From: Gammaproteobacteria bacterium
GTDB taxonomy: Bacteria > Pseudomonadota > Gammaproteobacteria > SZUA-229
Assembly: GCA_026998145.1 (NCBI GenBank)
Contig: JALTRC010000415.1
Span: 1-9,757, forward strand
Length of the DNA stretch: 9,757 nt
Direction of reading: 5' to 3'
Made by a program: the position numbers and the translations under genes. This document shows positions 1 to 6,784 of this stretch, piece by piece. The notes under the pieces are model-generated. The model saw nothing but the letters and a program-made list of their open reading frames with translations. It did not search any database and was not told the DNA's origin. How positions within the stretch are numbered: position 1 is the stretch's first letter; each line of letters starts with the position of its first letter.

Positions 1-80
1 GTTCCATGTATGGAATAAAATATGTGATGAAATCGAAAAAAAGTATTTAGGGCGGCTAAAAAGCCAAAGACATGAAAATA

Positions 81-104
81 CCGGGCCTGTCTGTGCAGGC
101 CCGG
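81..104 (-). terminator. Putative terminator hairpin of the glycerophosphodiester operon
   Basis: A perfect 9-bp stem (CCGGGCCTG / CAGGCCCGG) with a 6-nt loop lies 9 bp beyond the stop of the last minus-strand gene. Read on the minus strand it is followed by TATTTTCAT, a weak T-rich tail, so it is a plausible but not strong intrinsic terminator. Upstream, bases 1-80 hold no gene I can support. They contain only a short TTCCAT/ATGGAA palindrome at 2-15. Confidence 0.6.
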
Positions 105-113
105 CTATTGAAA

Positions 114-872
114 TCAGGCGCCGTGAATCTTTTGCAGACACTCAACATTCAAATAAGGGAAGCCGGCGGCATCACCGGCCAGCACCTTAAATGGCGCATC
201 CGGCTCTCCCATATTGTCCAGCACCACTTCCGCGCCGGTGAAATCGTGGTCGCGGGTGTATTCATTGATGGTCACAATGGTTTTTAAATCCGCCCCCTGT
301 GAAGACTTAATGCCGTTTTCCGAATCTTCAAAGGCCAGACAGGCTTCGGCAGGCAGGTTCATTTTTTCCAGCGCCCAGACATAAATATCAGCAGCAGGTT
401 TTTTGGCCGGGACTATATCCCCGGCGGCAATCACTTCAAACCAGTCACAGGAGCCGGGAGCCAGTGCATGTTCCAGCAGTGCGGTTACATTTTCAGGTGT
501 TGTGGTGGTAGCAATGGCAAGACGCAGACCTGCATCTCTGGCTTCCTGAATCAATCGCTCCACACCGGGGCGCAGGGGAATGGAGCCGCCGGCCAGCAGC
601 TCGGTGTAGTGACGGGTTTTGGCCTTGTGCAGATCCACAATCAGATCGGCCGTTTTATCATCCTGTGGGAAATCCGTATTGAATTTCTGCAGATAATAGG
701 CCATGCGTTCCTTGCCGCCAGTCACCGCCAGCAGCTCCCCATAAAGGGCCTCATCCCAGTTCCAGTCCAGACCGAATTCCTCAAAGGCCAAATTAAAGGC
801 CACCCGATGGCCATCACGTTCCGTATCGGCCAGGGTGCCGTCTACATCAAAAATCAGGGCTTCTAATTTCAT
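114..872 (-). CDS. cbbY: CbbY-like HAD-superfamily phosphatase
   Basis: This 252-aa protein is a HAD subfamily IA hydrolase. Motif I is D9-V-D11-G-T (nucleophile and acid/base Asp), motif II is the Thr run at 122-125, motif III is K157-K158-P, and motif IV is E182-D183-S-E-N-G. The cap begins after motif I and carries T51-G-G-K-E-R56. This signature, with the downstream HKAKT and AAGD segments, matches the CbbY family as I remember it. Characterised CbbY removes xylulose-1,5-bisphosphate, an inhibitor formed by Rubisco. The length is normal for the family. It is the last gene of the cluster, 45 bp after the GlpD-like gene, with only a weak ribosome binding site (ACAGG). No Rubisco gene is in view, so the true substrate could instead be another sugar phosphate. 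Family assignment is firm; substrate is inferred. Confidence 0.85.
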   Translation of the reverse strand: MKLEALIFDVDGTLADTERDGHRVAFNLAFEEFGLDWNWDEALYGELLAVTGGKERMAYYLQKFNTDFPQDDKTADLIVDLHKAKTRHYTELLAGGSIPLRPGVERLIQEARDAGLRLAIATTTTPENVTALLEHALAPGSCDWFEVIAAGDIVPAKKPAADIYVWALEKMNLPAEACLAFEDSENGIKSSQGADLKTIVTINEYTRDHDFTGAEVVLDNMGEPDAPFKVLAGDAAGFPYLNVECLQKIHGA

Positions 873-917
873 GGGGGAGTTTACCTGTAGTTAAATTGCC
901 GCGTATTCTACCCAAAC

Positions 918-2075
918 TTATGGAATAACCGGTAGCTTTAAATGGCGGGTGTCGGCTCTGGCCTGCCGGGGAGACAGGTATTCGGCCAGTCGTTTCATGA
1001 CATTTTCCGCCGTGGCCCTGTGTGCCGTGAGCTTGCCCCCGTAGATACTGAACACCGCCTGTGGCGCCTCGTAAATAATGGTTTCCCGGGGTTTTTGAAA
1101 AGCACTGTGGCCATCGGCAGGCAATACACGGCAGCCGGCAAAGGCCTGTTTAATATCTTCAGGCTCCAGTGCCCCGTCAAAATAATGCTGATACACATCC
1201 AGTAAATAGGCAATATCTGACGCTGGCGGCGCAATGTTATCGGGTGAATCCTTAAAGCTCACTTCGGTGGTGCCAATCAGGGTTTTACCCTGCCAGGGCA
1301 TAACAAAAACCGCCCGGCCATCGGCGGGTGATTCCAGATAATACATGCCCTGCTGCAAGGAGCGATCAATCACAATGTGGGTACCCAGCACCAGCTCCAT
1401 TGGCAAGGGTGAAACCGCCGGTGATATCTTAGCAAGACTCTGGTTTACCCAGGGACCGGTGCAGTTAATGATGACCTTTGCCTTTACGCTGTGCTGCTGA
1501 TCCGTTCGCCAGGAAATAATATGTTCGGAATTTTGATAGACAGAAGATTCAAAACGGGCCTGTGTTATAACCTCCGCTCCCAGAGATTGTGCTGAGGCCA
1601 TAACCGCCCGGGTAAGTTTACAATCATCCGTCTGGGCATCCCAATATTGAAACACAGCCTGCAAGCCCGCCTGCTTTAAACCATCCAGAGCAGGCCAGTT
1701 TTTTTTGCCCGTTATCTTGAATGGCTTGCCACTCAAACAACTGTAAATCAACAGGCCAGTCAATATCTGCCAGGGACGGCGACGGGTGCTGGAATAAACC
1801 GGAATAAAAAATTTTTCAAGATGCACCAGATGGGGTGCATTGCGTAATAAATAACGGCGCTCCCGCAAACACTCGTATACCAGTTTAAACTGGCCGGTTT
1901 CCAGATAACGCAAGCCGCCGTGAATTAATTTGCTGGATGCACTGGAAGTGGCCATGCCCGGCTGTTTGTTTTTTTCCAGCAATAATACCGAATAATTTTT
2001 TGCCGCAGCCGCCTGGGCGCAGGCCGCCCCATGAATGCCACCGCCTAAAACAACAATGTCATATACCCTGTTCAT
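918..2075 (-). CDS. GlpD-like FAD-dependent glycerol-3-phosphate dehydrogenase, short form
   Basis: This 385-aa flavoprotein should oxidise sn-glycerol-3-phosphate to dihydroxyacetone phosphate and pass electrons to quinone at the membrane. The N-terminus has the dinucleotide-binding motif G11-G-G-I-H-G16 and acidic E34. The GlpD signature S47-S-K-L-I-H-G-G-L-R-Y57 follows. R56, R316 (in GCRVLP) and K348 (in YGGKLT) line up with the substrate-binding R54, R317 and K354 of E. coli GlpD as I recall them. The protein stops about 37 residues after GGK. The helical C-terminal domain of canonical GlpD (about 500 aa) is therefore absent, and no frameshift is visible: the stop is a clean TAA. The start overlaps the end of the phosphodiesterase gene by 17 bp, which suggests translational coupling and fits the weak Shine-Dalgarno. 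It could be a related FAD oxidase, but the active-site match favours G3P. Confidence 0.85.
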   Translation of the reverse strand: MNRVYDIVVLGGGIHGAACAQAAAAKNYSVLLLEKNKQPGMATSSASSKLIHGGLRYLETGQFKLVYECLRERRYLLRNAPHLVHLEKFFIPVYSSTRRRPWQILTGLLIYSCLSGKPFKITGKKNWPALDGLKQAGLQAVFQYWDAQTDDCKLTRAVMASAQSLGAEVITQARFESSVYQNSEHIISWRTDQQHSVKAKVIINCTGPWVNQSLAKISPAVSPLPMELVLGTHIVIDRSLQQGMYYLESPADGRAVFVMPWQGKTLIGTTEVSFKDSPDNIAPPASDIAYLLDVYQHYFDGALEPEDIKQAFAGCRVLPADGHSAFQKPRETIIYEAPQAVFSIYGGKLTAHRATAENVMKRLAEYLSPRQARADTRHLKLPVIP

Positions 2076-2814
2076 TCAGGATGGCAAACAATGGATGCTG
2101 CAACATATTGCAGATATCCCGCGTCTCCACATACTCCACACCATAGCTTTCATATTCCAGTGCTTCGTATGGATCGTTAATATCGTAAATCATCCATTGC
2201 CATTCACCCTGCCAGCACTCTTTATTGGCCGGCAGTTTATTATGATTGACAATTAAAAAATCTGGCTTTAATTCACGGGCTTTCTGATAACTGGCCATAT
2301 CATATTTTTTCAGTACCCAGCCGATTTTATAATGACTGTATTGCTGCACATAATGCAGCGCATCATAGTCATAGGAAATAATCACACACTGTTCAAAAAT
2401 GGGCTCTAGATCCTGCATCAGCCGCGGCATAATATTTTCGATGCCAAAATATTCCAGCGATTCTTTTTTGATTTCCACAAAAGCCGTGACATGGGGATAC
2501 TTTTTTAGTAGCTTAATGACATCATACAGATGGGGAATACGCTGCTTGAAAAAGGCCAGCGAAAAACGCTCCGGCTCATGGGCGCGAATATTTTTTAATT
2601 CCTCATAGGTCATTTCAAACACATTGCCCTGCACGCCACAGGTGCGTAATAAAGTTGTGTCATGCATCAAAACCAGCTCACCATCGGCGCTGCACTGCAA
2701 ATCAAACTCAACATACTGAGCGCCGCCCTGCATTGCCGCTTCCAGACTCACCAGTGTATTTTCAGGATAAAATGCCATGCAACCACGATGGGCAACCAGA
2801 TGGGGTACCGCCAT
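2059..2814 (-). CDS. Glycerophosphodiester phosphodiesterase, cytoplasmic (UgpQ type)
   Basis: This 251-aa enzyme hydrolyses glycerophosphodiesters, such as deacylated phospholipids, to glycerol-3-phosphate and an alcohol. It is a single GDPD TIM-barrel domain. The catalytic His and metal ligands are visible in order: H9-R-G, P17-E-N-T, E36-F-D38, H51-D52 and E114-I-K116. There is no signal peptide, so it acts in the cytoplasm like UgpQ and unlike periplasmic GlpQ (larger). A good ribosome binding site (GAAGG) lies 7 bases before the ATG. The gene is 22 bp downstream of the kinase and overlaps the dehydrogenase by 17 bp. Its product, G3P, is the expected substrate of that dehydrogenase, which supports a joint salvage role. 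No diester transporter is nearby. Confidence 0.92.
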   Translation of the reverse strand: MAVPHLVAHRGCMAFYPENTLVSLEAAMQGGAQYVEFDLQCSADGELVLMHDTTLLRTCGVQGNVFEMTYEELKNIRAHEPERFSLAFFKQRIPHLYDVIKLLKKYPHVTAFVEIKKESLEYFGIENIMPRLMQDLEPIFEQCVIISYDYDALHYVQQYSHYKIGWVLKKYDMASYQKARELKPDFLIVNHNKLPANKECWQGEWQWMIYDINDPYEALEYESYGVEYVETRDICNMLQHPLFAILNEQGI

Positions 2815-2836
2815 AATTCAAACCTTCTACCACTTA

Positions 2837-4255
2837 TTATTGATTGCCTGAGTGTAGTTGCTTTTGTTTAAGCTGTTGCAGAGCCTCGCAGAAAATTTCA
2901 CACCTCCGCGACAAATGGTCGTTTTGTTGCGGCACAAAGCTCTCTCTTTTTTCCTGATGCCATAGCTCCGGCTGTCCTGCCGCCAGCCAGGCCGCGCCTC
3001 TGGCCGTTGCCTCATGGTTATCACTGCGATAAACCTCAAGGCCGCTTAAATCCGCCAGCTTCTGGCACAGCCCCCGGTATCGTGACAGGCCACCACTTAT
3101 GAATATTTTATTGAGCGATGTATGCTGCATCATTAATTGCAGATTGCTAAAAAGCATAAATACAATGCTTTCAATTACCGCCACATAACAGGCTTCCGGC
3201 CGACTTTCATCACCCATAAAAAATGCCTCTGCTGTCAGCCACCAGGGATTACCCAGGCCGCCGACAGTATTGATAAAAACCGGCGGCTGCAAAATATCAT
3301 CCATCCATTCATCCAGCTTTTGCTCAATATCATCCCGGGGATATTTTTTCTGCAACCAGCTTAAGGCGGCACCAGCCCCGTTCACTGTTGCCTCCAGCCC
3401 ATAAAGGGCCGCATCTTCCGATGACATCAGCAGGCTGCATAATAAAGACTCGGTAATCACCGGCTGCTCGGTGACGGCCAGCACAAATGCCCCTGTGCCC
3501 ACATTGATATAGGCGGCCTGAGCATCCGGCTGACCATGACTGAACAGGGCTGCATTCTGGTCGCCACATACGGCCCTGACCGGCACAGCTAAGGATTCCA
3601 GCATTCCATAATCAAAAACCACCGGATAACATTGGGGCAAGAGTGACTCGTCTATGCCAAATAAATCCAGACAGGTTTGCGACCATTGTCGTCTGCGCAC
3701 ATCCAGTAACAGACTGCGCTGGGCATTGCTGTGATCCACACCGTGCAATGGCCGGGCGAGCAGATTATCCAGCAGAAACCCCATTAACGGCCCCAGCAGA
3801 TATTGTGGTGATTGCAGTTCTGGATATTGCTGCAGTAAATAGCGCATTTTCCCGGCACCATAATGGGCAGATAAAGGCAGACCGGTAATGGAACGAAGCT
3901 GCTTATGATGTGTTTGATAAGGCGCGAGCAGATCCTTGCTGCGGGTATCCTGCCAGCTCAGTGCAGGCGTTACTGCCTGCAGGCTGTTTTTGTGCCAGGC
4001 CAGAAAAGTGGAACGCTGGCCGGTCAGGGCCACCTGCCCCAGCTGCTGCAATAATGCTGCTGGCAGCTCATGCAGACAATCATGGATTGATGCCAAAATA
4101 GCCTTTGCATCCTGCTCGATTTCAGTTGCTGAGTGGCAAATCAAATCCACTTTCCGGCTCACTGCCACCAACAACTCACCCTGCCTGTCAAAAATAATAC
4201 AGCGGGAAGCGTGGGTGCCCTGATCGATAACCAGTGTATGTATTTTGGAATCCAT
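2837..4255 (-). CDS. FGGY-family carbohydrate kinase related to glycerol kinase, substrate uncertain
   Basis: This 472-aa ATP-dependent kinase aligns along its length with GlpK. The N-terminal phosphate loop is I10-D-Q-G-T14. TGQRS lies at 78-82, HSNAQRS at 175-181, the catalytic-base region C230-G-D232-Q is followed by NVGTG, then GGLGNPWW, and the C-terminal ADP-binding ISGGLSR and ATARGAAWLA. Two GlpK glycerol contacts differ: Glu after the conserved Arg is S82, and the Tyr of GlpK DPYFSG aligns with H131. Arg81 and Asp232 are kept. The substrate may therefore not be glycerol. I chose the ATG at 4255 because the longer frame starts at a GTG (4312) only 2 bp from the divergent exporter gene, and GlpK homology begins just after 4255. 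No clear Shine-Dalgarno precedes it. It is the first gene of the cluster. Confidence 0.85.
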   Translation of the reverse strand: MDSKIHTLVIDQGTHASRCIIFDRQGELLVAVSRKVDLICHSATEIEQDAKAILASIHDCLHELPAALLQQLGQVALTGQRSTFLAWHKNSLQAVTPALSWQDTRSKDLLAPYQTHHKQLRSITGLPLSAHYGAGKMRYLLQQYPELQSPQYLLGPLMGFLLDNLLARPLHGVDHSNAQRSLLLDVRRRQWSQTCLDLFGIDESLLPQCYPVVFDYGMLESLAVPVRAVCGDQNAALFSHGQPDAQAAYINVGTGAFVLAVTEQPVITESLLCSLLMSSEDAALYGLEATVNGAGAALSWLQKKYPRDDIEQKLDEWMDDILQPPVFINTVGGLGNPWWLTAEAFFMGDESRPEACYVAVIESIVFMLFSNLQLMMQHTSLNKIFISGGLSRYRGLCQKLADLSGLEVYRSDNHEATARGAAWLAAGQPELWHQEKRESFVPQQNDHLSRRCEIFCEALQQLKQKQLHSGNQ

Positions 4256-4298
4256 AGTGATAAATATAGCGGCAAAGCATTCGGGAAGGCGGGCACAA

Positions 4299-4315
4299 GT
4301 GATATTATTCACCCA
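4299..4315 (+). promoter_or_regulatory. Extended -10 promoter inside a GTGA-N6-TCAC palindrome
   Basis: TGATATTAT at 4300-4308 is an extended -10 element (TG, one base, then TATTAT, 5 of 6 to consensus). A start 7 bases downstream would fall on the A of the exporter ATG at 4315. No good -35 is present, as expected for an extended -10. The TATTAT is the exact 6-bp centre of a palindrome GTGA-TATTAT-TCAC (4299-4312), which has the core spacing of CRP-type sites. Binding there would block this promoter. It also lies about 50 bp upstream of the divergent kinase start. This is a sequence-based prediction only. Confidence 0.4.
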
Positions 4316-6138
4316 TGAATGACATCAACGCCGAATCCAGCCCTGAGCACACATCATCAAATTTCCGCTACAGCTGGCATTATCTGCTAAATCAGGCACT
4401 GCAACATAAACGCATTTTAATTATCGCCAATATTGTGGCCCTGCTGGCCGCCGCTGCCGCTGTCCCCATCCCCCTGCTCATGCCTTTACTGGTGGATGAA
4501 GTGCTGCTCAACAAACCGGGCACCCTAGTTGAACATATGAACCAATGGTTCCCCGACAGCTGGCACGGGCCTGTGCTGTATATCGGTTTTATTATGCTGG
4601 CCACCATGGGCCTGCGTTTTATTGCTCTGGCGCTGGCCGTATGGCAGACGCGGGATTTTACCTGCGTGGCCAAGGATCTTTCCTACCGTATCCGTAAAAG
4701 TTTATTGCAGCGTTTGCAGCATGTGTCCATGGCCGAATATGAAAGTCTGGGCAGTGGCACTGTGGCCTCTCATCTGGTCACAGATGTGGAAGCCATCGAT
4801 ACCTTTATCGGCTCGGCATTAAGCAAGTTTATTGTGGCGGTGCTGTCCATTATCGGTGTGGCGGCGATTTTACTGTGGATACACTGGCAGCTGGCGTTGT
4901 TTATTCTGATCATGAATCCGGCGGTGATTTATCTCACCATGGTAATGGGCAAAAAGGTCAAGCAACTGAAAAAGCGGGAGAATTCCGCCTTTGAATTATT
5001 TCAGCAATCCTTGAGCGAGACCCTGGACGCCATTCAGCAGATTCGCGCCAGCAACCGGGAGCGGCATTATTTACTGCGGGTGATTGATTCGGCCCGGGGG
5101 GTTAAGCAGAAATCCGCCGCCTTTAGCTGGCAAAGTGATGCGGCCTCCCGCTTCTCGTTTTTTATTTTTCTGGTGGGCTTTGAAGTATTTCGTGGCGTTT
5201 CCATGCTGATGGTGGTGTTCTCCAACCTGAGTGTGGGTGAGATGTTCGCCGTTTATGCCTACCTGTGGTTTATGATGGCCCCCATGCAGGAAATCCTCGG
5301 CATCCAGTATAATTTTTACGCCGCCGATGCGGCCATGAACCGTTTAAACAAGTTACTGAAACTGCATCAGGAACCCCGCTACCCCCATAAGCAAAATCCC
5401 TTTGCCGACAAGGAAACCGTTGGCCTGAGCGCTGAACATATTCACTTTGAGTACGCCAATGGGGAGACCATTCTTAATGATCTGAGCCTGCACATAAAAC
5501 CCGGCGAAAAGATTGCCCTGGTAGGCGCCAGTGGTGGCGGAAAATCCACCCTGGTGCAGGTGATTCTGGGTCTCTACCCTCCCAGCCGTGGGCAGATTTA
5601 TTTTGACGACGTACCCATTACGGAAATCGGCCTGGATGTGGTGCGGGACAATGTGGCCACAGTGCTGCAACATCCGGCACTCTTTAATGACAGCATCCGC
5701 AATAATCTCACCATGGGCCTGGCATTATCGGATGATGCGCTCTGGCAGGCGCTGGAAATTGCCCAGCTAAAAGACGCCATTCAGGCCATGCCGGAACAAC
5801 TGGATACAGTCGTTGGCCGCAACGGGGTAAGGCTATCCGGTGGCCAGCGACAACGGCTGGCCATTGCCCGCATGGTGCTGAGTAATCCCAAAGTGGTGAT
5901 TCTGGATGAAGCCACCTCGGCGCTGGATGCGGAAACCGAATACCAGCTGCATCAAGCCTTAAACGCATTCCTGAAAAATAAAACCACTCTGATTATTGCC
6001 CACCGGTTAAGCGCGGTAAAACAGGCTGATCGGGCCTATGTATTTGATAATGGAAGCATTATTGACGAAGGCAGACACGAGGAACTCCTCAGCCGGGACG
6101 GACTCTACCAGCAGCTCTATGGACAAAGGCAGTCTTGA
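4315..6138 (+). CDS. ABC exporter half-transporter, MsbA-like (permease fused to ATPase)
   Basis: This 607-aa inner-membrane protein has an N-terminal six-helix exporter domain. Clear hydrophobic stretches lie at about 36-65, 82-105, 170-208 and 280-325. The C-terminal nucleotide-binding domain has Walker A G404-A-S-G-G-G-K-S-T412, a Q-loop in VLQHPALF, ABC signature L507-S-G-G-Q511, Walker B V527-V-I-L-D-E532 and switch H563. All catalytic residues are intact. Domain order and length match MsbA and other lipid or drug exporters, which work as homodimers. The substrate cannot be read from sequence. The ATG at 4315 is the first possible start in this frame after a TGA at 4300-4302, and it has no Shine-Dalgarno. 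Translation from a leaderless mRNA is likely. It is divergent from the kinase operon, and no partner half-transporter is adjacent. Confidence 0.92.
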   Translation: MNDINAESSPEHTSSNFRYSWHYLLNQALQHKRILIIANIVALLAAAAAVPIPLLMPLLVDEVLLNKPGTLVEHMNQWFPDSWHGPVLYIGFIMLATMGLRFIALALAVWQTRDFTCVAKDLSYRIRKSLLQRLQHVSMAEYESLGSGTVASHLVTDVEAIDTFIGSALSKFIVAVLSIIGVAAILLWIHWQLALFILIMNPAVIYLTMVMGKKVKQLKKRENSAFELFQQSLSETLDAIQQIRASNRERHYLLRVIDSARGVKQKSAAFSWQSDAASRFSFFIFLVGFEVFRGVSMLMVVFSNLSVGEMFAVYAYLWFMMAPMQEILGIQYNFYAADAAMNRLNKLLKLHQEPRYPHKQNPFADKETVGLSAEHIHFEYANGETILNDLSLHIKPGEKIALVGASGGGKSTLVQVILGLYPPSRGQIYFDDVPITEIGLDVVRDNVATVLQHPALFNDSIRNNLTMGLALSDDALWQALEIAQLKDAIQAMPEQLDTVVGRNGVRLSGGQRQRLAIARMVLSNPKVVILDEATSALDAETEYQLHQALNAFLKNKTTLIIAHRLSAVKQADRAYVFDNGSIIDEGRHEELLSRDGLYQQLYGQRQS

Positions 6139-6174
6139 AAGAGTAATATTCGTCCGCATATTAGAATCTAGTAA

Positions 6175-6180
6175 TATAAT
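6175..6180 (+). promoter_or_regulatory. -10 box of the thioredoxin promoter
   Basis: A perfect TATAAT lies 45 bases before the thioredoxin ATG in an AT-rich stretch just after the exporter stop codon. No convincing -35 is seen at 16-18 bp. The predicted start is near 6187, giving a leader of about 39 nt. This allows thioredoxin to be expressed independently of the exporter. Confidence 0.5.
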
Positions 6181-6190
6181 CCCCTTAAAC

Positions 6191-6218
6191 TGCAGGTTAT
6201 CCTGCAACAACGCAGGAG
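6191..6218 (+). promoter_or_regulatory. Thioredoxin 5' UTR with two mutually exclusive hairpins around the ribosome binding site
   Basis: The leader contains GCAGG, CCTGC, GCAGG in a row. Hairpin 1 pairs TGCAGG (6191-6196) with CCTGCA (6201-6206) around a TTAT loop and leaves the Shine-Dalgarno AGGAG (6214-6218) free. Hairpin 2 pairs TCCTGC (6200-6205) with GCAGGA (6212-6217) around a 6-nt loop and covers the Shine-Dalgarno. The two share the middle strand, so only one can form at a time. Both have 6 bp. A regulatory role is inference. Confidence 0.35.
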
Positions 6219-6225
6219 AAGGCAA

Positions 6226-6609
6226 ATGGCCACTGTAGAATTAAACGAACAAAACCTTGAAAAAACCGTTACTGAAAATGACATTGTCATTATTGACTTC
6301 TGGGCGCCCTGGTGTGGCCCCTGTAAATCATTTGGCCCGACTTTTGAAGCGGCCTCTGAAAAACATGATGACATTGTTTTTGCCAAGGTTAACACCGAAG
6401 AAGAACAGGGCATTGCAGCCCACTTCCAGATTCGCTCCATCCCCACTTTAATGGTATTTCGTGAGCAGATTATTATTTTTGCAGAAGCAGGTGCCATGCC
6501 GGCCAGTGGTTTTGATGAGCTGATTGAGCGGGTTAAGACGCTGGATATGGATAAGGTGCGTGAGGATATTGCGGCGGCTCAGAAAGAGGCGGAAGCTCAG
6601 CAGTCTTAA
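6226..6609 (+). CDS. trxA: Thioredoxin with charged C-terminal tail
   Basis: This 127-aa cytoplasmic protein is a thioredoxin that reduces protein disulfides. The redox site is W29-C30-G-P-C33, preceded by the usual D24-F-W-A-P, and the cis-proline is in S71-I-P73-T. The fold continues through FREQ and the last helix near residues 95-106. About 20 further residues form a charged, Ala/Glu/Gln-rich tail that E. coli TrxA (about 109 aa) lacks and that is probably helical. The ribosome binding site AGGAG lies 7 bases before the ATG. The gene has its own promoter and terminator, so it is probably monocistronic. Family membership is firm. Whether it is the housekeeping thioredoxin or a second paralogue cannot be told here. 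Confidence 0.93.
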   Translation: MATVELNEQNLEKTVTENDIVIIDFWAPWCGPCKSFGPTFEAASEKHDDIVFAKVNTEEEQGIAAHFQIRSIPTLMVFREQIIIFAEAGAMPASGFDELIERVKTLDMDKVREDIAAAQKEAEAQQS

Positions 6610-6635
6610 GTTTCATTTTTCTGAGTGTAAGATCT

Positions 6636-6668
6636 AAGGCAGAGGCAGGTGATTGTCTCTGCCTTTTT
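6636..6668 (+). terminator. Rho-independent terminator after thioredoxin
   Basis: A 9-bp perfect stem, AAGGCAGAG (6636-6644) with CTCTGCCTT (6657-6665), closes a 12-nt loop and runs into a T tract ending at 6668. It starts 27 bp after the thioredoxin stop codon. Confidence 0.85.
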
Positions 6669-6784
6669 GGTTTCTGAGCGTATCAAAAATTATGTTTACT
6701 GGGTGACAGGCTTATTCAACGCTGCTCCTTATTATTCTGCTTTGGTTTTATGTTTACTGAGGCAGTATTGCAAGGTTTTGTTTT

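Noticed and set aside
2..190. Plus-strand open frame entering from the left edge
   Set aside because: It crosses the hairpin at 81-104 and the end of the cbbY-like gene in antisense. The residues look random, so the end of a real upstream gene cannot be supported.
4256..4312. Longer kinase N-terminus from a GTG at 4312
   Set aside because: It would add 19 residues with no GlpK counterpart and would begin 2 bp from the divergent exporter start. The ATG at 4255 fits the family.
6691..6759. Direct repeat TATGTTTACTG at 6691-6701 and 6749-6759
   Set aside because: Only 11 bp and AT-rich, two copies 58 bp apart. It could be chance, and I see no linked feature.
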